NCBI RefSeq assembly: GCF_009363055.1 | Contig: NZ_CP045292.1 | Span: forward strand, 1,922,001 to 1,986,000 | Reading direction: 5' to 3' | Source: Flavobacterium haoranii | GTDB taxonomy: Bacteria; Bacteroidota; Bacteroidia; Flavobacteriales; Flavobacteriaceae | Length of the DNA stretch: 64,000 bases | Part shown: in pieces, positions 45,555 through 53,238 of the stretch | Layout: the number at the start of each line of letters is the position of its first letter | Position numbering within the stretch: the first letter of the stretch is position 1 | Program-made: the position numbers and the translations under genes | Notes under the pieces: model-generated | Databases searched by the model: none | What the model was told of the DNA's origin: nothing | The model's input: the letters and a program-made list of their open reading frames with translations, nothing else

Positions 45555-46337
45555 ATGAATATTCAAACCATAAACCAATCGATTAAAAATCAGAAAGAAC
45601 AATTATTAAATCATTCGTTATACAATAAAGTAAAAACGATAGACGATTTGCATTGTTTCTTAGAAAACCACATTTATGCGGTTTGGGATTTTATGTCGTT
45701 ACTAAAAGCCTTGCAGAATAAATTAACTTGCACTACTACTCCGTGGTTACCTATTGGAAATCCAGAAATTCGTTATTTAATTAATGAAATTGTTGTAGCC
45801 GAAGAAACCGATTTAACATTGGACGGAACACGTCAAAGTCATTTTGAAATGTATTTGGATGCGATGGTACAATGTGGTGCTTCGACAAGTCAAATAAATG
45901 CTTTTTTGAAAAATGTAGAAGAAACAAAAAACATTTTTGTATCAATAAAACAAAGTGATTTACATACTAATGTTAAAGAATTTTTAGATTTTACTTTTAG
46001 AGTAATTGAACAAGGAAAACCACATGAAATTGCAGCTGCTTTTACTTTTGGTAGAGAAGATTTGATTCCGAATATGTTTACCGAAATCTTGAAAAACTTT
46101 CAGCAAAATTTCCCTGAAACCGATTTATCAAAACTAATTTATTATTTCGAAAGACATATTGAATTAGATGCCGACGAGCACGGTCCAATGGCAATGCAAA
46201 TGATAACTGAACTTTGTGGTGATTCAGAACAAAAATGGAATGAAGTTCAAGAAGTTTCGGTTTTAGCTTTAGAAAAAAGAATCGGACTTTGGAATGCTAT
46301 TGAAGAACAAGTAGAACACAAACATGAATTAGTATAA
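45555..46337 (+). CDS. DUF3050 domain-containing protein
   Basis: 260-residue protein of the DUF3050 family, which resembles the heme-oxygenase/TenA helical fold. Conserved segments are FLENHIYAVWDFMSLLKALQ, PWLPIGNPEIRYLINEIVVA and YYFERHIELDADEHGPMAM, the His/Glu residues being candidates for metal binding. No reaction is known. It is followed by a terminator at 46341-46370. Confidence 0.85.
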   Translation: MNIQTINQSIKNQKEQLLNHSLYNKVKTIDDLHCFLENHIYAVWDFMSLLKALQNKLTCTTTPWLPIGNPEIRYLINEIVVAEETDLTLDGTRQSHFEMYLDAMVQCGASTSQINAFLKNVEETKNIFVSIKQSDLHTNVKEFLDFTFRVIEQGKPHEIAAAFTFGREDLIPNMFTEILKNFQQNFPETDLSKLIYYFERHIELDADEHGPMAMQMITELCGDSEQKWNEVQEVSVLALEKRIGLWNAIEEQVEHKHELV

Positions 46338-46340
46338 AAT

Positions 46341-46370
46341 GAAAAGCGAGAAGAAATTCTCGCTTTTTTA
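46341..46370 (+). terminator. Terminator of the DUF3050 gene
   Basis: GAAAAGCGAGAA / TTCTCGCTTTTTT hairpin immediately after the stop. Confidence 0.85.
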
Positions 46371-46371
46371 T

Positions 46372-46437
46372 TTCACCTCAATTTTTTTAACGTTTACCTC
46401 AATTTTTTTTCATAAAAACAAACCTCACGTACTTTGG
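46372..46437 (+). promoter_or_regulatory. Predicted LytTR operator plus promoter of the beta-helix operon
   Basis: TTCACCTCAATTTTTTT (46372) and TTTACCTCAATTTTTTT (46393) are direct repeats 21 bp apart. A -7-like TACTTTGG begins at 46430, 58 bp from the first half-site. Same geometry as 27080-27145 and 51443-51508. Confidence 0.7.
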
Positions 46438-46456
46438 GGCATTAAATGTTTATATT

Positions 46457-46939
46457 ATGAAGACAAAACATCTACTCATACAAGTATTGTTACTACTTAC
46501 TTTTGGATTGGCATCAGCGCAAACCGGAGTAACCGTAACCTACTACGACGCTACGACACAGCAGTTCAATGTCACTACCGCTGGAAAATTATACTTTTCC
46601 TCTGATAATTTGAATATTTTATCTGATACTGGTTCAACCGTAACCACTATTCCGGTAACGATTATTCAAAAAGTTACGTTTTCCGAAGCTTTTTTAAGCA
46701 CATCTACTTTTGGAACTAATTCGACTAATTTGGTTATGTATCCAAATCCAAGTTCCGACTTTATCAAATTTTCATCATCGCAAACCGATGAATTAAAAGT
46801 AAGTATTTACAACTTAAGTGGGCAATTGGTACTCAACGGAACATATTCGGTTAGTCAGGAAATTACAGTTTCAAACTTTGCTTCCGGATTGTATTTGGTT
46901 CAAGTTAATGGTGTAACATTTAAATTGAGTAAAAAATGA
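46457..46939 (+). CDS. Small T9SS type A sorting domain protein
   Basis: 160-residue secreted protein. Signal peptide (KHLLIQVLLLLTFGLASAQ), a ~60-residue segment (YYDATTQQFNVTTAGKLYFS ... IIQKVTFSE) and then a T9SS CTD (LVMYPNPSSDFIKFSSS, LSGQLVLNGTY, FASGLYLVQVNGVTFKL). Little besides the sorting domain remains, so it may be a surface tag or partner. Its stop overlaps the next start (ATGA at 46936-46939), coupling translation to the beta-helix gene. Confidence 0.85.
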   Translation: MKTKHLLIQVLLLLTFGLASAQTGVTVTYYDATTQQFNVTTAGKLYFSSDNLNILSDTGSTVTTIPVTIIQKVTFSEAFLSTSTFGTNSTNLVMYPNPSSDFIKFSSSQTDELKVSIYNLSGQLVLNGTYSVSQEITVSNFASGLYLVQVNGVTFKLSKK

Positions 46940-49647
46940 AAAAGATAGTTTTATTTATAGCAACAGTTGTATTCGGAATAAACAGCTATGCACAGCAAAA
47001 AGTTTTGGTTCACCATTCGGGAGAAACCATTTATGCTAAAGAAATTTCTGCGGTTGACAGCATCAAATTAAATGACACCTATGCCAAATTCAAATTAACC
47101 GATGTTACCAATACATTGAATTTCCAAAAAACATTGGTTGACAGTTTAACCTTCACTTCGTCAACAGTAGATTTGGATAAAATATATGTTATTTACAATG
47201 GCACCGATGATGCAACCATTATTAATCCGTATGCTGACCAAGGTGTTACTTTAACAGCTTCAGGCGGAACTGTAACTGGAACAGCAACTTCGGGTATTGC
47301 CAATTTGGAATACAACATTTTAGGAACAACTACTAACGGAAGTTTAACATTGGCAACAACTGATAATGTTATTTTTGTAATGAACAACGCTTCGGTAACC
47401 AATCCTTCGGGAGCACCAATTGTAGTTACCGGCGGAATGACAACCAATTTTTATTTGACTGACGGAACTACCAACAGTTTATCCGATGGAACATCAAGCA
47501 CCAAAAATGGAACAATCGTAACTGCCGGACCAATTGTTTTTGACGGAACAGGAACTTTAACCGTTGCCGGATTGAAAAAACACGGTATTTATACAACTTC
47601 AACAATTACTATTGATGAAGGCGATATTGCAGTTACTTCAGCTGTATCAGACGGTTTACATAGCGAAGGTTTTGCAATGAATGGCGGTTCGCTTAATGTT
47701 ACTTCAACTGCTGATGGAATAGATGCTGGAGATGGCGTAGTTACCGTTACCGATGGTACTATTACGATTACTTCTACTTCTGCAGATGTTAAGGCATTTA
47801 AAACAGGTAACAACACCATTACAATTAATGGCGGAACCATTACATTAACTGTTTCGGGTAACCAATCAAAAGGAATTAGTGCAAAAAGCGACATTATGTT
47901 TAATGGCGGAACAATTGCTGTTACACTTTCAGGAGCAACCGTTTTAACGGCTTCAGGAAGTGGTTATGATCCATCTTATCCTACGGCAGTAAAAACCGAT
48001 ACAGACATTATAATCAATGGTGGAACTTTTACCATAACAGCAACCTCAACAGCAACGGGAGCAAAAGGTTTTTCTGCGAATGGTGAAATTATAGTAAACA
48101 GTGGAAACATCACAACGAATACTGCTGGCGCTGGTGCCGATTATGTAAATATTGACGGTGTTGCCGATTCGTATTCTACTTCTTCTTTCTCTGCAGACAC
48201 CAATATTACTGTTACAGGTGGAACCATAAATAGTACGAATAGCGGTTCAAACGGAAAAGGATTATCGGCAGATGTTGATGTACTTGTTAGTGGCGGAACC
48301 TTGACAATTACCAATTCTGGAGCTTCTGGAAAAGGTATCAAAGCAGATGGAAATGTAACCTTTTCAGGTGGAAATACAACCATTACAGTTTCTGGAGCAA
48401 CTGTTTTAACAGCTTCAGGCAGTGGTTATGATACTTCGTATCCTACAGGTGTAAAAGCAACAGGTGATATCATTGTAAATAGCGGAACAATTACACTTAC
48501 AGGAACTTCTGCTGCAACGGGCGGAAAAGGTTTGTCGGCTGATGGCAACATTACCATAAACGATGGTACAATTTCAGCTACATTTGCCGGGGCAGGTGCA
48601 GTTTATACCAATACATTGGGAACAACTGATTCGTATTCTTCTGCTTGTATTACTGCCGATGGAAATTTAACCATCAATGCTGGTTCGGTAACAACTTCAA
48701 GTTCAGGTAATGGCGGAAAAGGTTTAAAAGCCGATGGTGCTATGAACATTGGAACATCAATTACAAGTCCAACTTTAAATATTACAACTACTGGTTCACG
48801 ATTTTTAGTTTCAGGAACGGATTACAGCCATCCTAAAACTATTGTTGCCGATGGTGCTATTACCATTGCAAACGGAACGCTTACTGTAAATTCAACAGAT
48901 GACGGTATTCACTCCGATACTTCGGTAACTATTTCTGGCGGAAATCATAATGTAAATGCTATTTCAACTATTAGTGGAATGGGCGAAGGTGTAGAAGCTC
49001 CAATAATTAACTTTACTGGCGGTGTTACCAATATTACCGCTTCAAATGATGGAATTAATGCTACTTATGGAACAGTTGCCGGTGGAACAGAAAGCAACGA
49101 CGGTAGCCAATTAAACATTTCAGGCGGAATTGTTATTGTTGCAGGAACAGATGCTATTGACAGTAACGGAAACATTACCATAACTGGTGGAACAACTGTG
49201 GTTTGCGGACCAACTAACCAACCAGAAGAAGGAATCGATTTTAACGGAACTTTCAATATGAATGGCGGTACACTTATAAGCGCTGGTTCAAATGCGAATA
49301 TGACAAAAAACTTTAGCTCTACTTCAACTCAAAGAACGATGTATTTAAAATCTAATTCTCAACTAGCAGCCACTTCTATGATTCATATAAGAACAACTGC
49401 TGGTGTTGAATTAGCAACTTTTAAACCTAAAAATGGTGTTTATTACTTCCATTTTTCAAGCCCAAATATCGCTGGAAATGTTAGTCATCAAGTTTATTTT
49501 GGAGGTTCCTATACAGGAGGAAGTTTTGTAGGCAATTCATCTGGATGGGGTCTTTATACGGGTGGGACCTATTCTACAACTGGTGCGACTCTAAAAAAGA
49601 CGTTCACTACATCGAATACAAGCACATTAAATACACAAACTTTTTAA
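46936..49647 (+). CDS. Carbohydrate-binding beta-helix protein (Cthe_2159-like)
   Basis: 903-residue secreted protein. Signal peptide (KKIVLFIATVVFGINSYAQ), a ~75-residue segment with VDSIKLND and VDSLTFTS motifs shared with other flavobacterial surface proteins, then a right-handed beta-helix of many short Gly/Thr-rich turns (INGGTITLTVSGNQSKGISA, GLSADGNITINDGTISATF, DGIHSDTSVTISGG). This matches the Cthe_2159 carbohydrate-binding fold, whose namesake binds cellulose and polygalacturonate. A ~154-residue block is duplicated (DNA 47932 and 48394, both starting SGATVLTASGSGYD). It lacks a T9SS CTD although its coupled partner has one. Confidence 0.8.
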   Translation: MKKIVLFIATVVFGINSYAQQKVLVHHSGETIYAKEISAVDSIKLNDTYAKFKLTDVTNTLNFQKTLVDSLTFTSSTVDLDKIYVIYNGTDDATIINPYADQGVTLTASGGTVTGTATSGIANLEYNILGTTTNGSLTLATTDNVIFVMNNASVTNPSGAPIVVTGGMTTNFYLTDGTTNSLSDGTSSTKNGTIVTAGPIVFDGTGTLTVAGLKKHGIYTTSTITIDEGDIAVTSAVSDGLHSEGFAMNGGSLNVTSTADGIDAGDGVVTVTDGTITITSTSADVKAFKTGNNTITINGGTITLTVSGNQSKGISAKSDIMFNGGTIAVTLSGATVLTASGSGYDPSYPTAVKTDTDIIINGGTFTITATSTATGAKGFSANGEIIVNSGNITTNTAGAGADYVNIDGVADSYSTSSFSADTNITVTGGTINSTNSGSNGKGLSADVDVLVSGGTLTITNSGASGKGIKADGNVTFSGGNTTITVSGATVLTASGSGYDTSYPTGVKATGDIIVNSGTITLTGTSAATGGKGLSADGNITINDGTISATFAGAGAVYTNTLGTTDSYSSACITADGNLTINAGSVTTSSSGNGGKGLKADGAMNIGTSITSPTLNITTTGSRFLVSGTDYSHPKTIVADGAITIANGTLTVNSTDDGIHSDTSVTISGGNHNVNAISTISGMGEGVEAPIINFTGGVTNITASNDGINATYGTVAGGTESNDGSQLNISGGIVIVAGTDAIDSNGNITITGGTTVVCGPTNQPEEGIDFNGTFNMNGGTLISAGSNANMTKNFSSTSTQRTMYLKSNSQLAATSMIHIRTTAGVELATFKPKNGVYYFHFSSPNIAGNVSHQVYFGGSYTGGSFVGNSSGWGLYTGGTYSTTGATLKKTFTTSNTSTLNTQTF

Positions 49648-49704
49648 TAATTAATTTATATTTGAATCTTTGGCAAAGTATTGTTTTTGCCAAAGATTTA
49701 AAAA

Positions 49705-50734
49705 ATGAAGGCATCTACCCGAAATATCATTCTTCATATCATAGGAAGCATCTCGTTTTTGAGTTTTCCTATTTTATCTTCACCTGATTTTAATACTGGT
49801 CAAAATTTATTTGCAATAAATCCGTTTCTTCAAAATTTTTCAAGAACTATTTTATTATTACTTTTTTTTATTTAAATTTTTACGTTTTACTTCCAAAACT
49901 ATATTTTAAAAAAAGAAAGTTTATTTTTTTATAACATTAATTGTTTGTTTTACGGTTATTTACAGTATTTCAAATTTTGTTTTTCCGTATGAATTTAGAC
50001 CAAATATTGAAATTGATGAAAATTTCCCTTTAAAACCTAATCCAAGTTTTCATTTACCTCCATTTTTTGAAAGCGGAATATTTCAATTTCTCATCGTTAT
50101 TGCTTTATCATATCTTTTAAAAATTAACAAAAGATTTGAAGAAGTTAAAAACGAAAAACAAATTGCTGAAATCTCATATCTAAAAGCTCAAATTAATCCT
50201 CATTTTCTATTTAATACACTCAACAGTATATATGCCTTAACCATTATAAAATCAGATGAAGCTCCTAATGCTGTTTTAAAATTATCGAGTATGATGCGTT
50301 ATGTTGTTACAGAGAGTTCACAAGATTTTGTTCCACTCTCAAAAGAAATTGAATATATAAACGACTATATAACGTTACAAAAATTGAGAATGAATAATGA
50401 TGTCAACTTTTCATTTAATTTCGTAGGAAATGAAACAGGAAAAGTTATAGCACCGTTAATCTTGATTCCATTTATTGAAAATGCCTTTAAATATGGCTTA
50501 AACCCTGATGAAGAATCCGAAATTAAAATTGAACTAGTTGTACTTGATTTTAATTTAACTTTGGTTGTAAAAAACAAGATGGTTGTTGATGAAATTTCAA
50601 AAGATTTAAAAACCGAAACTGGAATAGAAAACACCAAAAAGCATTTAGAATATTTATATCCAAAAAAATATTTATTAGAAATTACAGAAATTGAAAATGA
50701 TTATATTGTAAGCTTAAATATAAATTTGGATTAA
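49705..50734 (+). CDS. LytS-type sensor histidine kinase, two frameshifts
   Basis: About 343 residues after repair. ATG 49705 opens a membrane region with helices such as IILHIIGSISFLSFPIL and TILLLLFFYLNFYVLLP. Breaks occur in the eight-T run 49862-49869 and the seven-T run 49924-49930, each needing one T. Downstream come the His_kinase domain (ISYLKAQINPHFLFNTLNSI, the LytS/YehU phospho-His motif) and an ATPase region (LILIPFIENAFKYGL, TGIENTKKHLEYLYP). It lies 57 bp after the beta-helix gene and 17 bp before the regulator, so is part of the same operon. Confidence 0.85.
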
Positions 50735-50751
50735 TAAAAAAACTCTTACTG

Positions 50752-51429
50752 ATGACTGCAATTGCAATAGATGACGAACCATTAGCACTTCAAATAATTT
50801 CGCATTATTGTGATCAAATAGAATGTATTACTTTAGAAAAGACTTTTACTCAACAAACTGAAGCATTAAAATATTTAAAAAAATACCCCGTTGATTTAAT
50901 TTTTTTAGATATTCAAATGCCAAATAAAAATGGAGTTGAATTTTACAAAATGCTAGATAATAGCCCAATGGTTATTTTTACAACTGCTCACAGTCAATAT
51001 GCAGTTGAAGGATTTAATGTAAATGCTACTGATTATCTATTGAAACCATTTTCTACAGAACGATTCATGACAGCAGTTCAAAAAGCTCGCAATGAATATG
51101 AATTTCGTAAAAATCAGTCCACACAATACCATTTAATGATTCGCGCCGATTATAAATTACATCGTATTGAATTTGATGAAATTTTATTTATTGAAGGTCT
51201 AGATGACTATGTGCAAATTCATTTAACAAATAAACCCAAAATTGTAGCTCGACTCTCTATGAAAGGAATTTTAGAAAAATTACCTGAAAATGATTTTATA
51301 AGAGTTCACCGTTCCTTTATTATACCAATTAAAAAAGTAAAAGCAATAGTTAATAAAAATATTCAAATTAATGATTTTTTAATCCCAATTGGCGAGACTT
51401 ATAAAGATGCAATTTTAAAATATTTTTAA
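50752..51429 (+). CDS. LytTR-type response regulator
   Basis: 225-residue regulator. Receiver: AIDDEPLALQI, phospho-acceptor Asp in LIFLDIQMPNKNGVE, TTAHSQYAVEGF and conserved Lys in YLLKPFS. LytTR domain: FIEGLDDYVQIHL, RVHRSFIIPIKKVK and IPIGETYKDAIL. Phosphorylated by the adjacent LytS-like kinase by inference. Two matching 21-bp-spaced repeat pairs flank the operon at 46372 and 51443, the likely binding sites. Confidence 0.93.
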   Translation: MTAIAIDDEPLALQIISHYCDQIECITLEKTFTQQTEALKYLKKYPVDLIFLDIQMPNKNGVEFYKMLDNSPMVIFTTAHSQYAVEGFNVNATDYLLKPFSTERFMTAVQKARNEYEFRKNQSTQYHLMIRADYKLHRIEFDEILFIEGLDDYVQIHLTNKPKIVARLSMKGILEKLPENDFIRVHRSFIIPIKKVKAIVNKNIQINDFLIPIGETYKDAILKYF

Positions 51430-51442
51430 GAATTAACATTCT

Positions 51443-51508
51443 TTTACCCTAAAAATACTTGTGTTTACCTATTAAAATTTTTCAGGAGTTTATCATTACA
51501 TAAATTTA
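51443..51508 (+). promoter_or_regulatory. Predicted LytTR operator plus promoter of the Spy-like gene
   Basis: TTTACC at 51443 and 51464 are 21 bp apart, with A/T-rich flanks as in the beta-helix operator. TAAATTTA at 51501-51508 is a -7-like box exactly 58 bp from the first half-site. Confidence 0.65.
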
Positions 51509-51535
51509 TTAACATAAAGTTTTAAATGATAAAAA

Positions 51536-51961
51536 ATGAAAAAAATTGCAATCCTTTTTTTAATAATTTCCAATTTAACAGTTTTTGCACAACAAAGAAT
51601 GCCTCCAAAAGGTGAAAGACCTGATGGTCCTCCAAAAGGTGAAAAACCTAAAAAAGAAAAAATATCAATTGATGATCAGGTTAAAATAATGACTTCTGAT
51701 TTAAATTTAGATGAATTACAACAATTACAAGTAAGAGAGATATTAATTGACCAAGAAAAAAACAGACCTTCTTTCTCAAAAGAAAACACAACTGCTGAAC
51801 CAAGTCAAGATGAAATGGAAGCTAAAATGAAAGAGGAAAAAAATACTTTAGATGCTAAATTTAAAAAGATTTTAACTGAAGAACAGTATACAAAGTTTAC
51901 AACAAAAATGGAAGAAAGAAATAATAAGAAAAAACGAAAAAATAAGGAACAAGAGGAATAG
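51536..51961 (+). CDS. Spy/CpxP-like (LTxxQ) periplasmic protein
   Basis: 141-residue secreted protein: signal peptide (KKIAILFLIISNLTVFAQ), a Pro/Lys-rich stretch (PPKGERPDGPPKGEKPKKEK), then two LTxxQ-type helices (LNLDELQQLQVREILIDQEK and KILTEEQYTKFTTKMEER) and a basic tail. Spy-like proteins act as periplasmic chaperones or damp two-component signalling. It sits behind the LytTR regulator and its own operator-like site, so may be a feedback element. A terminator follows at 51981-52020. Confidence 0.8.
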   Translation: MKKIAILFLIISNLTVFAQQRMPPKGERPDGPPKGEKPKKEKISIDDQVKIMTSDLNLDELQQLQVREILIDQEKNRPSFSKENTTAEPSQDEMEAKMKEEKNTLDAKFKKILTEEQYTKFTTKMEERNNKKKRKNKEQEE

Positions 51962-51980
51962 AATAGGTTTATGTTAGTTT

Positions 51981-52020
51981 AAAAATGCATTAAGTAATAT
52001 ACTTCTTAATGCATTTTTTT
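51981..52020 (+). terminator. Terminator of the Spy-like gene
   Basis: AAAAATGCATTAAG ... CTTAATGCATTTTTTT hairpin. Confidence 0.85.
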
Positions 52021-52080
52021 AATAATAAAACGTCACACACAAATTGTGAATAATTACAAAAAACAATTTATTATTAAATA

Positions 52081-52111
52081 AAAAAAGCTGTCTCAAAAAG
52101 ACAGCTTTTTC
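52081..52111 (-). terminator. Terminator of the heme-uptake operon
   Basis: AAAAAAGCTGTCT / AGACAGCTTTTT hairpin downstream of hmuY on the minus strand. Confidence 0.85.
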
Positions 52112-52141
52112 TTTATAAACAAAACTCAATGTCAAAAAATA

Positions 52142-53233
52142 TTAATTCAATATTTTGTACGTAAATGTTGGATTTCCCCTTTCTCCAGCATTGTTTGACA
52201 TTGCTAAAAATCTAAGTTTATAAATATTATTGTCATTATCTTTTATGATATAAAAGCGATCATCTTTTATACTTGGTAAAGATGTTGGTCCACCACCATT
52301 TCTCCAATTTGAACCAATAATTCTTTGATCTGAAGATGAAACTGTAAATTGAGTATTATCTACATCTGCTAAAACAAAATTTTCAAATTCTGTTTCGGTT
52401 TGAGAAGCGTCAGATACAACAACTTCATAAACTTGAGTTCCGCCTAAAATATTTGATGAAACAAAATCTGAATAAAAATACAACACATCTGAACCATAGT
52501 TTACATAGTTAGTAAATCCTGTTAAGTTAATATCCCAGTTTTCTTTTTTAGGTTGAACATTTACTGTTTGAGCTGTAGCTAGATTAAAAAACTTAAAATT
52601 ATAGTCGGAATCCTTAGAAATTGTAACTGTTTCTGCAGTTGAAGCATCTAAATTTGCATATTGTAACACATAATTACTTCCGCTTCTTGTAATTCTAATT
52701 TTTTTCCAACCACGACTATCTCCATTCATAGAAACCGAACCTGTTGCTGGAGTTGTAGTACTTACTTCGTAACCCATATTTACTACATATACAAAATTTT
52801 GAGTATTATCGGTAGAAATTTCAGCAATTGCAGTACCAATTCCAGAACCTGAACCTTGTAAAATTCCCGTTGGATTATCGGCATATCCTAAACTTGCCAA
52901 TGTTGTGTATCCTACAGAAACAGATGAATCTTCAGTTTGAATTTCTGAAATATCTGTTGAAGTCGTTTTCTTAACTGCCATGCTTATTGCACCGTTTAGA
53001 ATTACTCTAAAATCGTTCCCACAGTAAAAACCTAAATCCCAAGAATCTCTTTGTACAGCTGTTTCTGAATTTGCACTTAAATCAACAAAAACTTGATTGG
53101 GTTGATTTGGTCCGCCAACATTTGGACTTGTAGTCGCTTCAGTGGTAATTGGTGTTGCTGAATTTGAATCATCACTTGAACATGATACTAATGATAAAAT
53201 GGCTAATGATAAAATGTAAAATGTCTTTTTCAT
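52142..53233 (-). CDS. hmuY: HmuY family heme-binding lipoprotein
   Basis: 363-residue lipoprotein. Lipobox LVSC (Cys18) and a HmuY domain (DSWDLGFYCGNDFRVILNGA, SMAVKKTTSTDISEIQ). In Porphyromonas HmuY captures heme and passes it to the receptor HmuR. The domain is tandem-like: WDINLTGFTNYVNYG and YEVVVSDASQTE echo the pattern in the second half. It lies 5 bp downstream of the TonB-dependent receptor, as hmuR-hmuY. Confidence 0.85.
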   Translation of the reverse strand: MKKTFYILSLAILSLVSCSSDDSNSATPITTEATTSPNVGGPNQPNQVFVDLSANSETAVQRDSWDLGFYCGNDFRVILNGAISMAVKKTTSTDISEIQTEDSSVSVGYTTLASLGYADNPTGILQGSGSGIGTAIAEISTDNTQNFVYVVNMGYEVSTTTPATGSVSMNGDSRGWKKIRITRSGSNYVLQYANLDASTAETVTISKDSDYNFKFFNLATAQTVNVQPKKENWDINLTGFTNYVNYGSDVLYFYSDFVSSNILGGTQVYEVVVSDASQTETEFENFVLADVDNTQFTVSSSDQRIIGSNWRNGGGPTSLPSIKDDRFYIIKDNDNNIYKLRFLAMSNNAGERGNPTFTYKILN

Positions 53234-53238
53234 GTTTA

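Noticed and set aside
46339-46605. 88-codon plus-strand frame before the small T9SS gene
   Set aside because: It runs through a terminator hairpin and the operator repeats, and overlaps a gene with a clear signal peptide.
47193-49256. Several antisense frames across the beta-helix gene
   Set aside because: They mirror the Gly/Thr repeat codons (giving Val/Pro/Ser-rich sequence) and match no family.
50291-50734. Stand-alone short kinase fragment
   Set aside because: It starts inside the kinase domain after the HFLFNT motif; the upstream frames supply the missing half after two homopolymer repairs.
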